Positions 16,698 through 25,015 of a DNA stretch of 64,000 bases are shown piece by piece. This DNA comes from Collinsella sp. AM33-4BH (lineage in GTDB: Bacteria; Actinomycetota; Coriobacteriia; Coriobacteriales; Coriobacteriaceae): the NCBI RefSeq assembly GCF_003469205.1, contig NZ_QSIN01000003.1, positions 89,519 through 153,518 on the forward strand. Direction: 5' to 3'. Under the pieces are notes generated by a model, which saw only the letters and a program-made list of their open reading frames with translations, ran no database searches and had not been told where the DNA came from. A program made the position numbers and the translations under genes. The first letter of the stretch is position 1. The number at the start of each line of letters is the position of its first letter.

Positions 16698-19415
16698 ATG
16701 GATACTGTCAGCAATTACACCGAAACGCTCGAAAAGACCATCCGTGACCTTCTCGAGCGTCAGGATGATCTGATTAGGACCGCCTTTACCGACCAGCTTA
16801 CCGGACTTGGCAACCGCGGCGGCTTTGCCCGTTCCCTCGAGGAGCTCTGGGGGCAGGACATCCCCGTTACCATGGCGTTCATCGATATCGACAATCTCAA
16901 GCACTGCAACGACGTCTTTGGGCATGACGAGGGCAACCGCTACATCTTGCAGGTAAGCCTTTATCTCAAACTGTATATGAAAGTGGACGAGGCGGCGTTT
17001 CGCATAGGCGGCGACGAGTTTGCCATCCTATCTACGATTGCGACCGAGGACGACCTCGCCGAACGTCTGGAACACTGCCGAACGGTCCTGCTCAAGAACA
17101 ACGATTCCGAGATGCCTCATTCGTTTAGCTACGGAGTGGCACACGCCGACCCCGCCCTGGGCGAAGCCTCCAATCGCATGACACTCGATGCCGACCATCG
17201 CATGTACGACTACAAGCTGCGCCATGCCATGCACCTTGATCGACGCAATATCGTGCAAGTCCACGCCGACGACTTCGAAATAAGCGACCGCGTTTTCGAT
17301 GCCTTTTCGATGCTCAACGAAGGCCGTTATTGCTTTATCGAGAACTTGGACAAGCATCGCACCCTTTGGTCACAAGGCGCCTTGCGCGATCTCGGTCTTC
17401 CTTCCGAGCATATCGACAACTGCCACGATTACTGGAAAACGCGTGTCCATCCCGATGACCTTGAGGCCTATACCAGCGATATCGACCAAATCTACAACGG
17501 CTCCAAACACCGCCGCGTCATGCAGTACCGTATGCGCAATGCCGCGGGCGACTACGTCCTTTGCCGCGCTCGCGGGTTTCGTATCGACGGCGACGGAAAT
17601 ACCCCCTCGCTCTATGTCGGCGAGCTCGTCAACCACTCGCTTGCCGAAACCGTCGACGCCGCTACGGGCCTCGGAACGCAGCGTATGCTGATCAACGCTA
17701 TCGATGCTTGCCGTCGCGACCGTTGCGAGACGGGGCTTATAGCGGTCCGCGTTCGCGGCACGGCAAAGCTCAACGAGCTCTATGGGGCCGAGGCTGTCGA
17801 CAACATGCTCGCCGAATACGCAGGCCGCATGTTGTCGATCACCCGCGGCAGGAGTCGCGTCTTCCGCTCACGAAACGCCCAGTTCGTCGTGCTTAGCAAC
17901 GAGTTGGGCCACGAGGCATTCGAGCAACTGACCCATCATCTTAAAGAAGCCGTTTTCGCTCCTGTTCAAATCGCGGGCGATACCATTACCCCCGTCTGCC
18001 TCGTCGTTCCGGCCTTTTACGAGCGCTTAATCAATCAAGCGACCGCTGTTTTAGGCGAACTCGACCGTCGTCTTCGTGCGGCCGGCGGGCTTGTTCCCAA
18101 CGACAGCCTCCCCATACCTGAGATTGAGCGCAAAAGCGCCGTCGCCGAACGCATCGATACGCTCACGGGCCTCTATCGACCCAGCGAGTTTATGCGGCGT
18201 GCCAACGCATTTCTGAGGACAGGGCGCGACGGCGCTTGGTGTATCGCCACCGTCGACATGGGACACATGCGGCTGTTCAACGAATGGCACGGACAGGCCG
18301 AGGGCGACCGCATGCTCGCCGATGTGGGCACGGTCCTCAAGGACATCGAGAATGCCGACATGGGCGTCGCAGGGTACTGGGGCCAAGATGACTTTTGCGT
18401 ACTCATCCCCTTTGAGCACGACACCGTCCATAAAATCTATAACCGCGTTCGCGAGGCCGTGGCCAAGCATGATAACGGCGTAGGTTTCTGGCCGTCCATG
18501 GGTGTCTACCCCATCGACTCCAACGAGGAAATCAGCATCGATGCACAGGCCAAGGCCATGTTTACCAATCGGCGCGCGAAAAACGACTTTAAGGATCGCA
18601 TTGCCGTCTTTCGCCCCGAGGAATACAAGCGCGAGGTTGCGTTTCACCGCACCCTCACCGAGTTCCAGTATGCGCTCTCAAACGACCGCATCACCTACTA
18701 TCTGCAGCCACTGGTTGATATGGAAACCGGCGAGATCATTGGCGCCGAGGCGCTCACACGCTGGATCGACAAAGATGGCTCTCTCATTTCGCCCGCAACG
18801 TTTATCCCCGCACTCGAGGAAAGCGGCTTTGTGGTGACGCTCGACAAGTACATTTGGCAGGGCGTCGCCTCGTGGCTGCGCGAGCGCATCGATCGAGGAC
18901 TTCGCGTGGTTCCGGTCTCGCTTAATGTGTCGCGCGTGGATATCCTTGCCTGCGACGTTGCCGAACATATGGGGGCGCTCGCCGCCCAATACAACCTACC
19001 GCCCGAGCTCATGCGTATCGAGATCACCGAGACGGCTTATACGGGGGAGTCCGAGGCCGTGGACAAACTGACAGCCGACCTGCACATCCGCGGCTTCTCG
19101 ACCTATATGGACGATTTTGGCACCGGCCAGTCCACGCTCGCGATGCTCAAGAACGTCAACGTCGACGTCATCAAGCTCGACCGCACCTTTGTGCCCACCG
19201 ACCGCGATCAAGGCCGCAGCGCGCAGATCGTGTCATCGATGCTCGAGATGGCGCAGTCGCTCCATCTGCCCGTCGTAGTCGAAGGCGTCGAGACAAATGA
19301 GCAGGCGAACATGCTACGACAGATGGGCGCCCGCTACGCTCAGGGCTTCCTCTACTACCGCCCCATGCCGGCGAAGGATTTTGAGGCATTGTTCGATGGT
19401 GGCGACAGCAACTAA
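16698..19415 (+). CDS. Cyclic-di-GMP protein: GGDEF-PAS-GGDEF-GGDEF-EAL
   Basis: This 905-residue cytoplasmic protein has no membrane helix. Domain order by eye: an N-terminal helix; a GGDEF domain with intact R-I-G-G-D-E-F at 102-108; a PAS_3-like domain at about 215-315 (V-H-P-D-D-L-E, then M-Q-Y-R-M-R-N); a degenerate GGDEF at about 320-440; a second degenerate GGDEF at about 475-640 (W-G-Q-D-D-F in place of GGDEF); and an EAL domain at about 655-895. The EAL domain has E684-A-L, D805-D-F-G-T-G and a late E-G-V-E, so a catalytic phosphodiesterase is predicted. The first GGDEF may synthesise c-di-GMP. No RxxD inhibitory site is evident. The next gene downstream is a shorter paralogue of the N-terminal half. 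Confidence 0.85.
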   Translation: MDTVSNYTETLEKTIRDLLERQDDLIRTAFTDQLTGLGNRGGFARSLEELWGQDIPVTMAFIDIDNLKHCNDVFGHDEGNRYILQVSLYLKLYMKVDEAAFRIGGDEFAILSTIATEDDLAERLEHCRTVLLKNNDSEMPHSFSYGVAHADPALGEASNRMTLDADHRMYDYKLRHAMHLDRRNIVQVHADDFEISDRVFDAFSMLNEGRYCFIENLDKHRTLWSQGALRDLGLPSEHIDNCHDYWKTRVHPDDLEAYTSDIDQIYNGSKHRRVMQYRMRNAAGDYVLCRARGFRIDGDGNTPSLYVGELVNHSLAETVDAATGLGTQRMLINAIDACRRDRCETGLIAVRVRGTAKLNELYGAEAVDNMLAEYAGRMLSITRGRSRVFRSRNAQFVVLSNELGHEAFEQLTHHLKEAVFAPVQIAGDTITPVCLVVPAFYERLINQATAVLGELDRRLRAAGGLVPNDSLPIPEIERKSAVAERIDTLTGLYRPSEFMRRANAFLRTGRDGAWCIATVDMGHMRLFNEWHGQAEGDRMLADVGTVLKDIENADMGVAGYWGQDDFCVLIPFEHDTVHKIYNRVREAVAKHDNGVGFWPSMGVYPIDSNEEISIDAQAKAMFTNRRAKNDFKDRIAVFRPEEYKREVAFHRTLTEFQYALSNDRITYYLQPLVDMETGEIIGAEALTRWIDKDGSLISPATFIPALEESGFVVTLDKYIWQGVASWLRERIDRGLRVVPVSLNVSRVDILACDVAEHMGALAAQYNLPPELMRIEITETAYTGESEAVDKLTADLHIRGFSTYMDDFGTGQSTLAMLKNVNVDVIKLDRTFVPTDRDQGRSAQIVSSMLEMAQSLHLPVVVEGVETNEQANMLRQMGARYAQGFLYYRPMPAKDFEALFDGGDSN

Positions 19416-19539
19416 TACGCTCGTGCGCAAACGCCACCGTCGAGGGAGCGTTTGTTCCCATGAGCCAACTAATACCCCAATCTAAACCGAATTGGGAGTA
19501 AGATACAAACCATTGTTCCATCCAAGGAGGTCATCCATC

Positions 19540-20304
19540 ATGAACGAGTCGTATCGCCTGGGCGAGCAATCAATCATCGCTCATCTTCAGCGACTTGCGA
19601 ACGGGGCCTCAACCACCGAGCTCGATGTTGCCGCGCTGCCCCCGGAGTTGCGTGCCATTGGTGAGCAACTGCAGAAAACGCTCGCCATCCTGCAACAAGA
19701 ACGCGAGCTGCTTGAGCACGGCGCCTATATCGACTCGCTCACCAATCTTGGCAACCGTGGCGGACTCGACCGCCATGTCGATCAGCTCTGGCGCAAAGGC
19801 ACCCCCTTCACCTGCGCCTATATCGATATCGACCGCCTTAAGCATTGCAACGATAAGTTTGGCCACGCCGAGGGCAATCGCTACATTCTGAGCATCTGCC
19901 GCGCACTCACCGAGACAATGGAGCACGATGAGCTGCTGTTCCGTATCGGTGGAGACGAATTTGTACTTATATCCCCCACGACAGACGAAGCCGAGCTCGA
20001 GCAGCGCCTGGAGCGGACGCGTGCCAATCTTATCGAGGCAACATCGGACGGCAAGGCGCCCATGATCGCCAGCTTTAGTTTTGGCTGCTCGCGCGTCGAC
20101 CCGCTTGCAGGCGATACGCGTCGCCAGATGACAAAGGACGCCGACCGCAAAATGTATCGCTACAAGCTCATGTACCGTGTGCAACAACCGGAAGAAGGCG
20201 ATGCGCCGCAACGCCCGGTCACCGAACAACCCCCCCCCCTGCAACGACCGAGTGTTCCAAGCGATCTCCATGAGCTCCGAGACACGCTATCCGTTCATCA
20301 TTAA
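19540..20304 (+). CDS. Diguanylate cyclase domain protein, 5' part of a gene split at a C10 tract
   Basis: The ATG at 19540 follows AAGGAGG by 9 nt. The frame gives 254 residues: an N-terminal helical segment (about 1-60), then a complete GGDEF domain with R-I-G-G-D-E-F at 135-141 and the D-I-D-R-L-K-H-C-N-D-K-F-G-H metal and substrate region. After the C10 run at 20230-20239 the frame continues into unrelated Pro/Leu residues and stops at 20304. Comparison with the larger gene upstream shows that the real continuation (D-R-V-F-x-A-x-S-M) lies in the next frame. With C9, a 510-residue GGDEF-PAS-GGDEF-like protein would be made. As read, the enzyme domain is complete but its C-terminal sensor half is detached. 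Confidence 0.8.
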   Translation: MNESYRLGEQSIIAHLQRLANGASTTELDVAALPPELRAIGEQLQKTLAILQQERELLEHGAYIDSLTNLGNRGGLDRHVDQLWRKGTPFTCAYIDIDRLKHCNDKFGHAEGNRYILSICRALTETMEHDELLFRIGGDEFVLISPTTDEAELEQRLERTRANLIEATSDGKAPMIASFSFGCSRVDPLAGDTRRQMTKDADRKMYRYKLMYRVQQPEEGDAPQRPVTEQPPPLQRPSVPSDLHELRDTLSVHH

Positions 20305-21073
20305 CCTCGACACCGGCGAATCGCAATGGTCGGTTAATGCCGTGCGCGATTTTGACCTACCCTCCCAGCATCCCTACAACTCGCTCGATATATGGCTTGC
20401 CCGTGTTCACCCCGAGGACCGCGACAACGTACGTGCCGAGCTCGATATGGTGGTAAACGGCACGTGGCACTTCCACTGCATGCAGTATCGCGTCATGAAT
20501 ACCGCCGGAAAATACGCGCTTTGCGACTGCACGGGTTACCGCCTGGACGGCACCGATACCGAGCCCAACATGTATGTGGGCATTGTCACCAACCGAAGCT
20601 TGGCAGATACGACCGATTCCGTGACCGGTCTGGGCGATATCCACGCCCTGGTCAACGCCATTGGCGAGATGCGTCGCGTGGCACGAAACGCGGGCTTGAT
20701 CGCCATTAAAATCGACGAAATCGCACAGGTCAATGCCCGCTTTGGCTTTGATGCAGGCGACCGCGTTTTGGCAGAAAGCGCCGCCTGCCTCATGGATTGC
20801 TCGCGCGGCAAGGGTCGTCTGTTCCGCTCGACCGGACCGATGTTCGTGGCGCTCTTTGACGACTTTGACCCCGAAGAGACCGACGCGGTTGCAGACGAAA
20901 TCGAACGGTTCTTGGGATCGCCCGTGCTCCTCGGCTCATTTGAATATCAGCCGCCCCTTCGCGTGGCAACGCTTCATCTGGACGCCGTCGACCGACAGCC
21001 CGTTTCCATTTTGAACGAACTTAATGCGCTGATTAAAGAGGCGCCACAGGTACCGGGCACCAAGCTGGACTAG
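20177..21073 (+). CDS. PAS and degenerate GGDEF domains, 3' part of the split cyclic-di-GMP gene
   Basis: This frame overlaps the preceding one. Its meaningful part begins at about 20240 (C-N-D-R-V-F-Q-A-I-S-M). It encodes a PAS_3-like domain (R-V-H-P-E-D-R-D-N, M-Q-Y-R-V-M-N) and a degenerate GGDEF-like domain (S-V-T-G-L-G-D, F-G-F-D-A-G-D-R-V-L) without the GGDEF motif. Both parts line up with residues of about 190-460 of the 905-residue protein encoded upstream. There is no convincing ribosome binding site for independent translation; an internal ATG at 20270 is possible. I read it as the C-terminal half of one gene, made only when the C tract is in the other register. Confidence 0.7.
   Translation: MCNNRKKAMRRNARSPNNPPPCNDRVFQAISMSSETRYPFIINLDTGESQWSVNAVRDFDLPSQHPYNSLDIWLARVHPEDRDNVRAELDMVVNGTWHFHCMQYRVMNTAGKYALCDCTGYRLDGTDTEPNMYVGIVTNRSLADTTDSVTGLGDIHALVNAIGEMRRVARNAGLIAIKIDEIAQVNARFGFDAGDRVLAESAACLMDCSRGKGRLFRSTGPMFVALFDDFDPEETDAVADEIERFLGSPVLLGSFEYQPPLRVATLHLDAVDRQPVSILNELNALIKEAPQVPGTKLD
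20230..20239 (+). repeat. C10 homopolymer at a frameshift point
   Basis: Ten C residues occur inside the cyclic-di-GMP gene exactly where homology to the paralogue switches frame. Loss of one C (or gain of two) restores a continuous 511-codon frame. It is a typical slipped-strand site; sequencing error is the alternative. Confidence 0.7.
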
Positions 21074-21359
21074 CGTTATGGGGCGCATGATGGTTAATTT
21101 CCGATCTCGGGCGAACACATTGGGCAAATAGGCCGTACCCGCAGTTAGCCGAACGCCCCCCCCGCAGTCCCTAGCGGGCCCGGGGGCACCGTTTCGATAC
21201 TCTTGGTTTACTTTGCCTGATGCAAATAAGTGCTCAACAAGATAGAACCTATCCCCCGCCACGGATATGCCCTCGAGTAAATCTGTTAAGCCAAGCCTAT
21301 CAAATTCTATTGACAATTGGCTGCATTGGTCCATTTTGTCGTCCAGCCACTTCCGCTGG
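21074..21359. other. Intergenic gap with C8 run
   Basis: This 286-bp gap follows the split cyclic-di-GMP gene. It contains a C8 run at 21156-21163 followed by a GC-rich inverted stretch (CCCGCAGTCC to GCGGGCCCGGGGGC) and then AT-richer DNA. I see no gene in it. Confidence 0.4.
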
Positions 21360-21680
21360 CTATCGCCTCATAAACACAAACCTAACGAGCCGCACGAACG
21401 ACAAAGAGGCCAAGCTGAACAGAAGTAGAACCAAAACTTCAAAAACGCTGGTATTCCAATCGCGTACCCAGCCCTCTACCGCCCACAAGAAAAACAGCAG
21501 CCCCATCCATAACGTCACAGAAGAAATCAGCTTTGCGTAGGGGCGTATATCAATCTCGCTCTCCCTTTTTGTGACATCATATCCAGCAATTGAGCAGAGC
21601 CATCTTCCTCTTCGGTATTGGATTGAAAGGACAATCAAGGCAATCGAAGTCATCAAGCAAACAGCATCCTCTGTTTCCAT
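21360..21680 (-). CDS. Small membrane protein, DUF3784-like
   Basis: The 106-residue protein has three hydrophobic segments. These lie at about residues 6-20, at about 50-68 (V-T-L-W-M-G-L-L-F-F-L) and at about 77-100. Between the first two is G-x-x-L-C-S-I-A-G-Y-D-V-T-K-R-E-S-E, which resembles the I-A-G-Y-N-T-x-x-K-x-E motif of DUF3784 proteins. I chose the ATG at 21680, which has AAAGGA 6 nt upstream; the ATG seven codons earlier has a weak site. Base composition is AT-richer than its neighbours and the flanking DNA holds an IS30 remnant, so it may have been acquired by transfer. Function unknown. Confidence 0.6.
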   Translation of the reverse strand: METEDAVCLMTSIALIVLSIQYRRGRWLCSIAGYDVTKRESEIDIRPYAKLISSVTLWMGLLFFLWAVEGWVRDWNTSVFEVLVLLLFSLASLSFVRLVRFVFMRR

Positions 21681-21800
21681 AGAGTTTCCTTTGCTTTCCA
21701 TCCTAGTTACGCATTCACAATCGAATCAAACCAAGTATGAATTACTCGATAGCAACCGCCTTAGTATAAACCATAGCCGCCGCAGCAGCCCGCCTTCTAA

Positions 21801-21911
21801 GACCTCAGAGTTCGCCATCGAAGGCGACCTGCCCAGACTCCTCACAATCGGCTTGCATGAGGCCCCGAGCTCCAACATACTCTGGACCGTGTCCCTCTCG
21901 TACCTGGTGAG
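21801..21911 (-). pseudogene. IS30-family transposase remnant (N-terminal helix-turn-helix)
   Basis: On the minus strand the translation reads L-T-R-Y-E-R-D-T-V-Q-S-M-L-E-L-G-A-S and then I-V-R-S-L-G-R-S-P-S-M-A-N-S-E-V. This matches the start of IS30 transposases (L-T-x-x-E-R-x-x-I, I-A-x-x-L-G-R-S-P-S-T-V-S-R-E-V). The DDE catalytic domain is missing and the critical S-R-E is altered, so it is a decayed fragment of about 37 codons. It lies in a 400-bp gap between the small membrane protein and a flavoprotein gene. I see nothing else coding there. Confidence 0.65.
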
Positions 21912-22084
21912 CGAGCCCGCCGTTGGCCCTCGGGGCCGGCTTCCCGGCCCCGAGAAACACTCGGATGAAGCTACCGATCGAGACGGGGCGCATGATGGGC
22001 GGTCGCTGGAATCGCGCCCCACGCCATCTGCCCGCTCGTGCGATAATCCTCCGCAGAAGTCACCGACAGCAGAGGGAGTTTGTG

Positions 22085-22690
22085 ATGAAGGTTCTTTTGG
22101 TCAATGGCAGCCCCAAGGCAAACGGCAACACCGACCGCGCACTCGCCGAGATTGCCGAGCAGCTCAACGCAGAGGGCATTGAGACGCAGGTGTTTCAGCT
22201 GGGCGCCAAGCCTATTCGCGATTGCATCGGGTGCGGCCAGTGCGGCAAGCTCGATTGCCGCTGCACCTTTGACGACGATATGGTCAACGAGCTGATTGCC
22301 GCTGCCGAGCAGGCAGACGGCTTTGTCTTTGGTTCGCCCGTCTACTACGCGCATCCCAGCGGACGCATCCTCTCTGCCCTCGACCGTGCATTCTATGCTG
22401 GCAGCAAGGCCTTTGCGCACAAGCCGGGCGCCGCTGTCGCCGTTGCCCGTCGCGGTGGCACGTCGACCACCTTCGATGTGCTCAACAAATACTTCACCAT
22501 CAACCAGATGCCCGTGGTGGCATCCACCTACTGGAACAACGTCTTTGGCGCCATGCCGGGCGAGGCCGCCCAGGACGCCGAAGGCCTTGCCACCATGCGA
22601 AACATCGGCAAAAACATGGCCTGGCTCCTACGTTGCATCGAGGCGGGAAAGGCCGCCGGCATCGAAGCCCCCCCAGGCCGATCGCGCTAG
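22085..22690 (+). CDS. Flavodoxin-fold NAD(P)H-dependent FMN reductase family protein
   Basis: The 201-residue protein begins M-K-V-L-L-V-N-G-S-P-K-A-N-G-N-T, the phosphate-binding loop of FMN-dependent NADPH oxidoreductases. It has C-I-G-C-G-Q-C at 48-54 and F-G-S-P-V-Y-Y-A near 81-88. The C-x2-C-x2-C pattern is common in iron-sulfur flavoprotein (Isf)-like members, where the cysteines can bind a cluster. Here a further C-x-C follows (K-L-D-C-R-C). The start ATG at 22085 has GAGGGAG upstream. It probably reduces quinones or other small electron acceptors. The next gene, an ArsC/Spx-like protein, follows after 36 nt on the same strand, so cotranscription is possible. Confidence 0.8.
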   Translation: MKVLLVNGSPKANGNTDRALAEIAEQLNAEGIETQVFQLGAKPIRDCIGCGQCGKLDCRCTFDDDMVNELIAAAEQADGFVFGSPVYYAHPSGRILSALDRAFYAGSKAFAHKPGAAVAVARRGGTSTTFDVLNKYFTINQMPVVASTYWNNVFGAMPGEAAQDAEGLATMRNIGKNMAWLLRCIEAGKAAGIEAPPGRSR

Positions 22691-22726
22691 GACCAACTTC
22701 ATCAGGTAGAACGGCGGAACATAGAT

Positions 22727-23068
22727 ATGAATATTCAAATTTTCGGGACTAAGAAGTCCTTCGATACCAAGAAGGCCCAGCGCTATTTTAAGGAGCGACG
22801 CATTAAGGTGCAGTTTATCGACCTTAAGGAAAAGGAGATGAGCAAGGGCGAGCTCACGAGCGTGATGCAGGCGGTCGGCGGCATCGACAAGCTGCTCAAC
22901 CCCAAAGCCAAGGACGAGGAGACGCTCGCACTCATCCAGCACCTCACCCCCAGCCAGCGCTTTGATAAGCTGCTCGAGAACCAGCAGGTTCTGGCCGAGC
23001 CCATCGTGCGCAACGGCAAGAAGGCCACCGTCGGTTATTGCCCCGATGTGTGGGGAGCCTGGGAGTAG
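22727..23068 (+). CDS. ArsC/Spx-family protein
   Basis: The 113-residue thioredoxin-fold protein matches the arsenate reductase-like (ArsC/YffB/Spx) family. It has a compact N-terminal strand (M-N-I-Q-I-F-G-T-K-K-S-F-D-T-K-K-A), V-Q-F-I-D-L-K-E-K at 28-36 and a cis-Pro region V-L-A-E-P-I-V-R-N-G-K at 89-99. The usual C-x3-C or first Cys near residue 10-12 is replaced by Ser, so redox or arsenate chemistry through that Cys is unlikely. The C-terminal C-P-D-V-W holds the only obvious Cys. Closer to the YffB-like group than to Spx. Function unclear. Confidence 0.75.
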   Translation: MNIQIFGTKKSFDTKKAQRYFKERRIKVQFIDLKEKEMSKGELTSVMQAVGGIDKLLNPKAKDEETLALIQHLTPSQRFDKLLENQQVLAEPIVRNGKKATVGYCPDVWGAWE

Positions 23069-23154
23069 CCTGTGTTATTTGCCGGCGCGTGGGTATAAGA
23101 GCAGGCGTTTGGCATAAGATTTAACTGTAAGCCATGTCTAACAAAGGAGGGCAC

Positions 23155-24285
23155 ATGCCCAACAGACCCGTGAAGATCATCATGCTTACCGGATACCTCG
23201 GTGCCGGCAAGACCACGCTGCTCAACCACATCCTCGCTAACGACGGCGGCATCCGCGCCGCCGTGATCGTCAACGATATCGGCGAGATCAACGTCGACGC
23301 CAGCCTTATCGCCGACGGCGGCCTTTCCGAGACCGACGACCTCATCCCGCTCACCAACGGCTGCATCTGCTGCACGCTTTCGGACGATCTGGCCAACCAG
23401 CTGCAGGGCATCGCCGATTCGGGCAAGTTCGACTACATCATCATCGAGGCCTCGGGTATTTGCGAGCCCATCCCCATCGCCTACACCATCTCGAGCTTCT
23501 GCGACGAGGCCAAGGTGGGCGGCGAGCCCAAGCTCGCGCTCGACAACATCGTGGCCGTGGTCGACTGCGCCCGCATGTACGACGAGTTCAACGGCGGTCG
23601 CGACCTGCTAGCCGAGGATATCGACGAGGACGACATCGAGAGCCTGCTCATCCAGCAGATCGAGTTTTGCTCCACGCTGATCCTCAACAAGACCGACACC
23701 GTGAGCCCCGAGCAGATCGCCGAGCTCAAGGCCATCGTGCGCAGCCTGCAGAAGGACGCCGTGATCGTCGAGGCGCAAAACGGCGAGGTTCCCATGGAGG
23801 AGCTGCTCGACACCGACCGCTTCGACTTTATGCGCGCCTACAACTCCGCCGCTTGGATCGAGGCCATGGAGCATCCCGAGGAGCACGACGACCCCGAGGT
23901 GCTCGAGTACGACATCGAGACCTTTGTGTACTCACGCCGCAAGCCGTTTGACCTGCAGAAGTTCACCGATTTTGTTGAGCAGGAGTGGCCCGACGAGGTC
24001 ATCCGCGTCAAGGGTCCGCTGTGGCAGGCCAGCAATCCGGACATGTGCTACATGTTTGAGCAGGCCGGCCACCAGATGCGCCTGATGGAGAACGGCCTGT
24101 TTGTCGACTCGGCGCCCGAGGGCGAGAAGCAGAAGATCATCGACGAGAACCCCGAGATCATGCAGATTTGGGACGACGAGACGGGCGACCGCATGACGAG
24201 CCTGTGCATCATCGGCCGTCACATGGACAAGGATGCGCTCATCGCCGCGCTCGATGCCTGCCTGACTGACTGGCACCGCGCCTAG
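23155..24285 (+). CDS. G3E-family GTPase, CobW/YjiA-like metal chaperone
   Basis: The 376-residue protein has Walker A G-Y-L-G-A-G-K-T-T-L at about 13-22, the zinc/cobalt motif C-I-C-C (N-G-C-I-C-C-T-L, about 69-76), a Walker B region (I-I-E-A-S-G-I), and N-K-T-D for guanine recognition. A CobW_C-like domain fills the last about 130 residues. The family transfers zinc or other metals to client proteins using GTP. The start ATG at 23155 directly follows AAAGGAGGGCAC; the ATG seven codons earlier has no site. It is a stand-alone gene here with no metal enzyme next to it. No Zur box was recognised upstream. Confidence 0.88.
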   Translation: MPNRPVKIIMLTGYLGAGKTTLLNHILANDGGIRAAVIVNDIGEINVDASLIADGGLSETDDLIPLTNGCICCTLSDDLANQLQGIADSGKFDYIIIEASGICEPIPIAYTISSFCDEAKVGGEPKLALDNIVAVVDCARMYDEFNGGRDLLAEDIDEDDIESLLIQQIEFCSTLILNKTDTVSPEQIAELKAIVRSLQKDAVIVEAQNGEVPMEELLDTDRFDFMRAYNSAAWIEAMEHPEEHDDPEVLEYDIETFVYSRRKPFDLQKFTDFVEQEWPDEVIRVKGPLWQASNPDMCYMFEQAGHQMRLMENGLFVDSAPEGEKQKIIDENPEIMQIWDDETGDRMTSLCIIGRHMDKDALIAALDACLTDWHRA

Positions 24286-24324
24286 GTTTAACGAAGCGAG
24301 CATTTTTCCGCCCACGTAACCGCC

Positions 24325-24367
24325 AAACCACCACGAAGGTGCCTGTCCCCTTCGTGGTGGTTTTTCA
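24325..24367 (+). terminator. Terminator after the G3E GTPase
   Basis: A perfect 15-bp stem (AAACCACCACGAAGG with CCTTCGTGGTGGTTT) with a 9-nt loop and TTT tail lies between the GTPase and trmL genes. Confidence 0.8.
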
Positions 24368-24386
24368 TTCTGAGCCAAGGAGATTC

Positions 24387-24986
24387 ATGTTCAATATCGT
24401 GCTGTATGCGCCCGAGATTCCGGCCAATACGGGCAACATCGGCCGTACCTGCGTGGTCACCGGTGCTCGCTTGCATCTGGTGGAGCCGCTGGGGTTTTCG
24501 CTCGATGACAAGACGGTACGTCGCGCCGGCCTGGGCTACTGGCAAAACTTGGACGTGACGACCTATGCCGGCTGGGAGGATTTCCTTGCGCGCAACGGCC
24601 TCTCCCCTGCCGACGAGCGCCTGCATCTGCTGACCAAAAAGGCACGCCGCACCTATGCGCAAAGTACCTACCGCGACGGCGACTACTTGGTCTTTGGCAG
24701 CGAGAGTTCGGGCATTCCCGAGCCACTGCTTGCCGCGGCGCCCGAGCGCTGCGAGCGCATCCCGATGCTGCGCGATTGCGATTCGCTTGACAACGCCGAG
24801 GCATGGGAAGCCCACGAGGAATCGCTCGGACATACCGAGGACAGCCACGAGGCCATCCTTCAGCAGGATATCTGCGGCAACTTCGTCGACCCGGACGACT
24901 ACCGCATCAGCGCGCTCAACCTCTCCAACAGCGCCGCCATCGTCCTCTACGAGGCCCTGCGCCAAACAGGCTTTCCGGGAATGTGA
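24387..24986 (+). CDS. trmL: tRNA (cytidine/uridine-2'-O)-methyltransferase TrmL with an insertion
   Basis: This SPOUT-class enzyme methylates the wobble base of tRNA-Leu. Family segments are M-F-N-I-V-L-Y-x-P-E-I-P-x-N-T-G-N-I-x-R at 1-20, F-G-S-E-S-S-G-I-P at 103-111, I-P-M at 125-127 and S-A-L-N-L-S-N-S-A-A-I-V-L-Y-E-A at about 175-190. In typical TrmL the last two blocks are separated by only a few residues. Here about 44 mostly acidic residues intervene (130-173, rich in E, D and H). The active-site knot motifs are retained, so activity is plausible. Total 199 residues against about 155-160. The start ATG at 24387 has AAGGAG upstream. The last two codons, ATG TGA, belong to a GTGACAAAGGGAC palindrome. 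Confidence 0.82.
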   Translation: MFNIVLYAPEIPANTGNIGRTCVVTGARLHLVEPLGFSLDDKTVRRAGLGYWQNLDVTTYAGWEDFLARNGLSPADERLHLLTKKARRTYAQSTYRDGDYLVFGSESSGIPEPLLAAAPERCERIPMLRDCDSLDNAEAWEAHEESLGHTEDSHEAILQQDICGNFVDPDDYRISALNLSNSAAIVLYEALRQTGFPGM

Positions 24987-25013
24987 CAAAGGGACAGTCC
25001 CTTTGTCACATTC
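24979..25013. repeat. GTGACAAAGGGAC palindrome, copy a
   Basis: A perfect palindromic sequence (GAATGTGACAAAGGGAC then AGTCCCTTTGTCACATTC) sits between convergent trmL and the UvrA paralogue. It includes the trmL stop codon. It may also act as a bidirectional terminator. Confidence 0.8.
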
Positions 25014-25015
25014 GG

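Noticed and set aside
21571..22182. 203-codon ORF spanning the IS30 remnant and the flavoprotein start
   Set aside because: Composition is that of non-coding DNA, it overlaps the flavoprotein gene in another frame, and no family features are seen.
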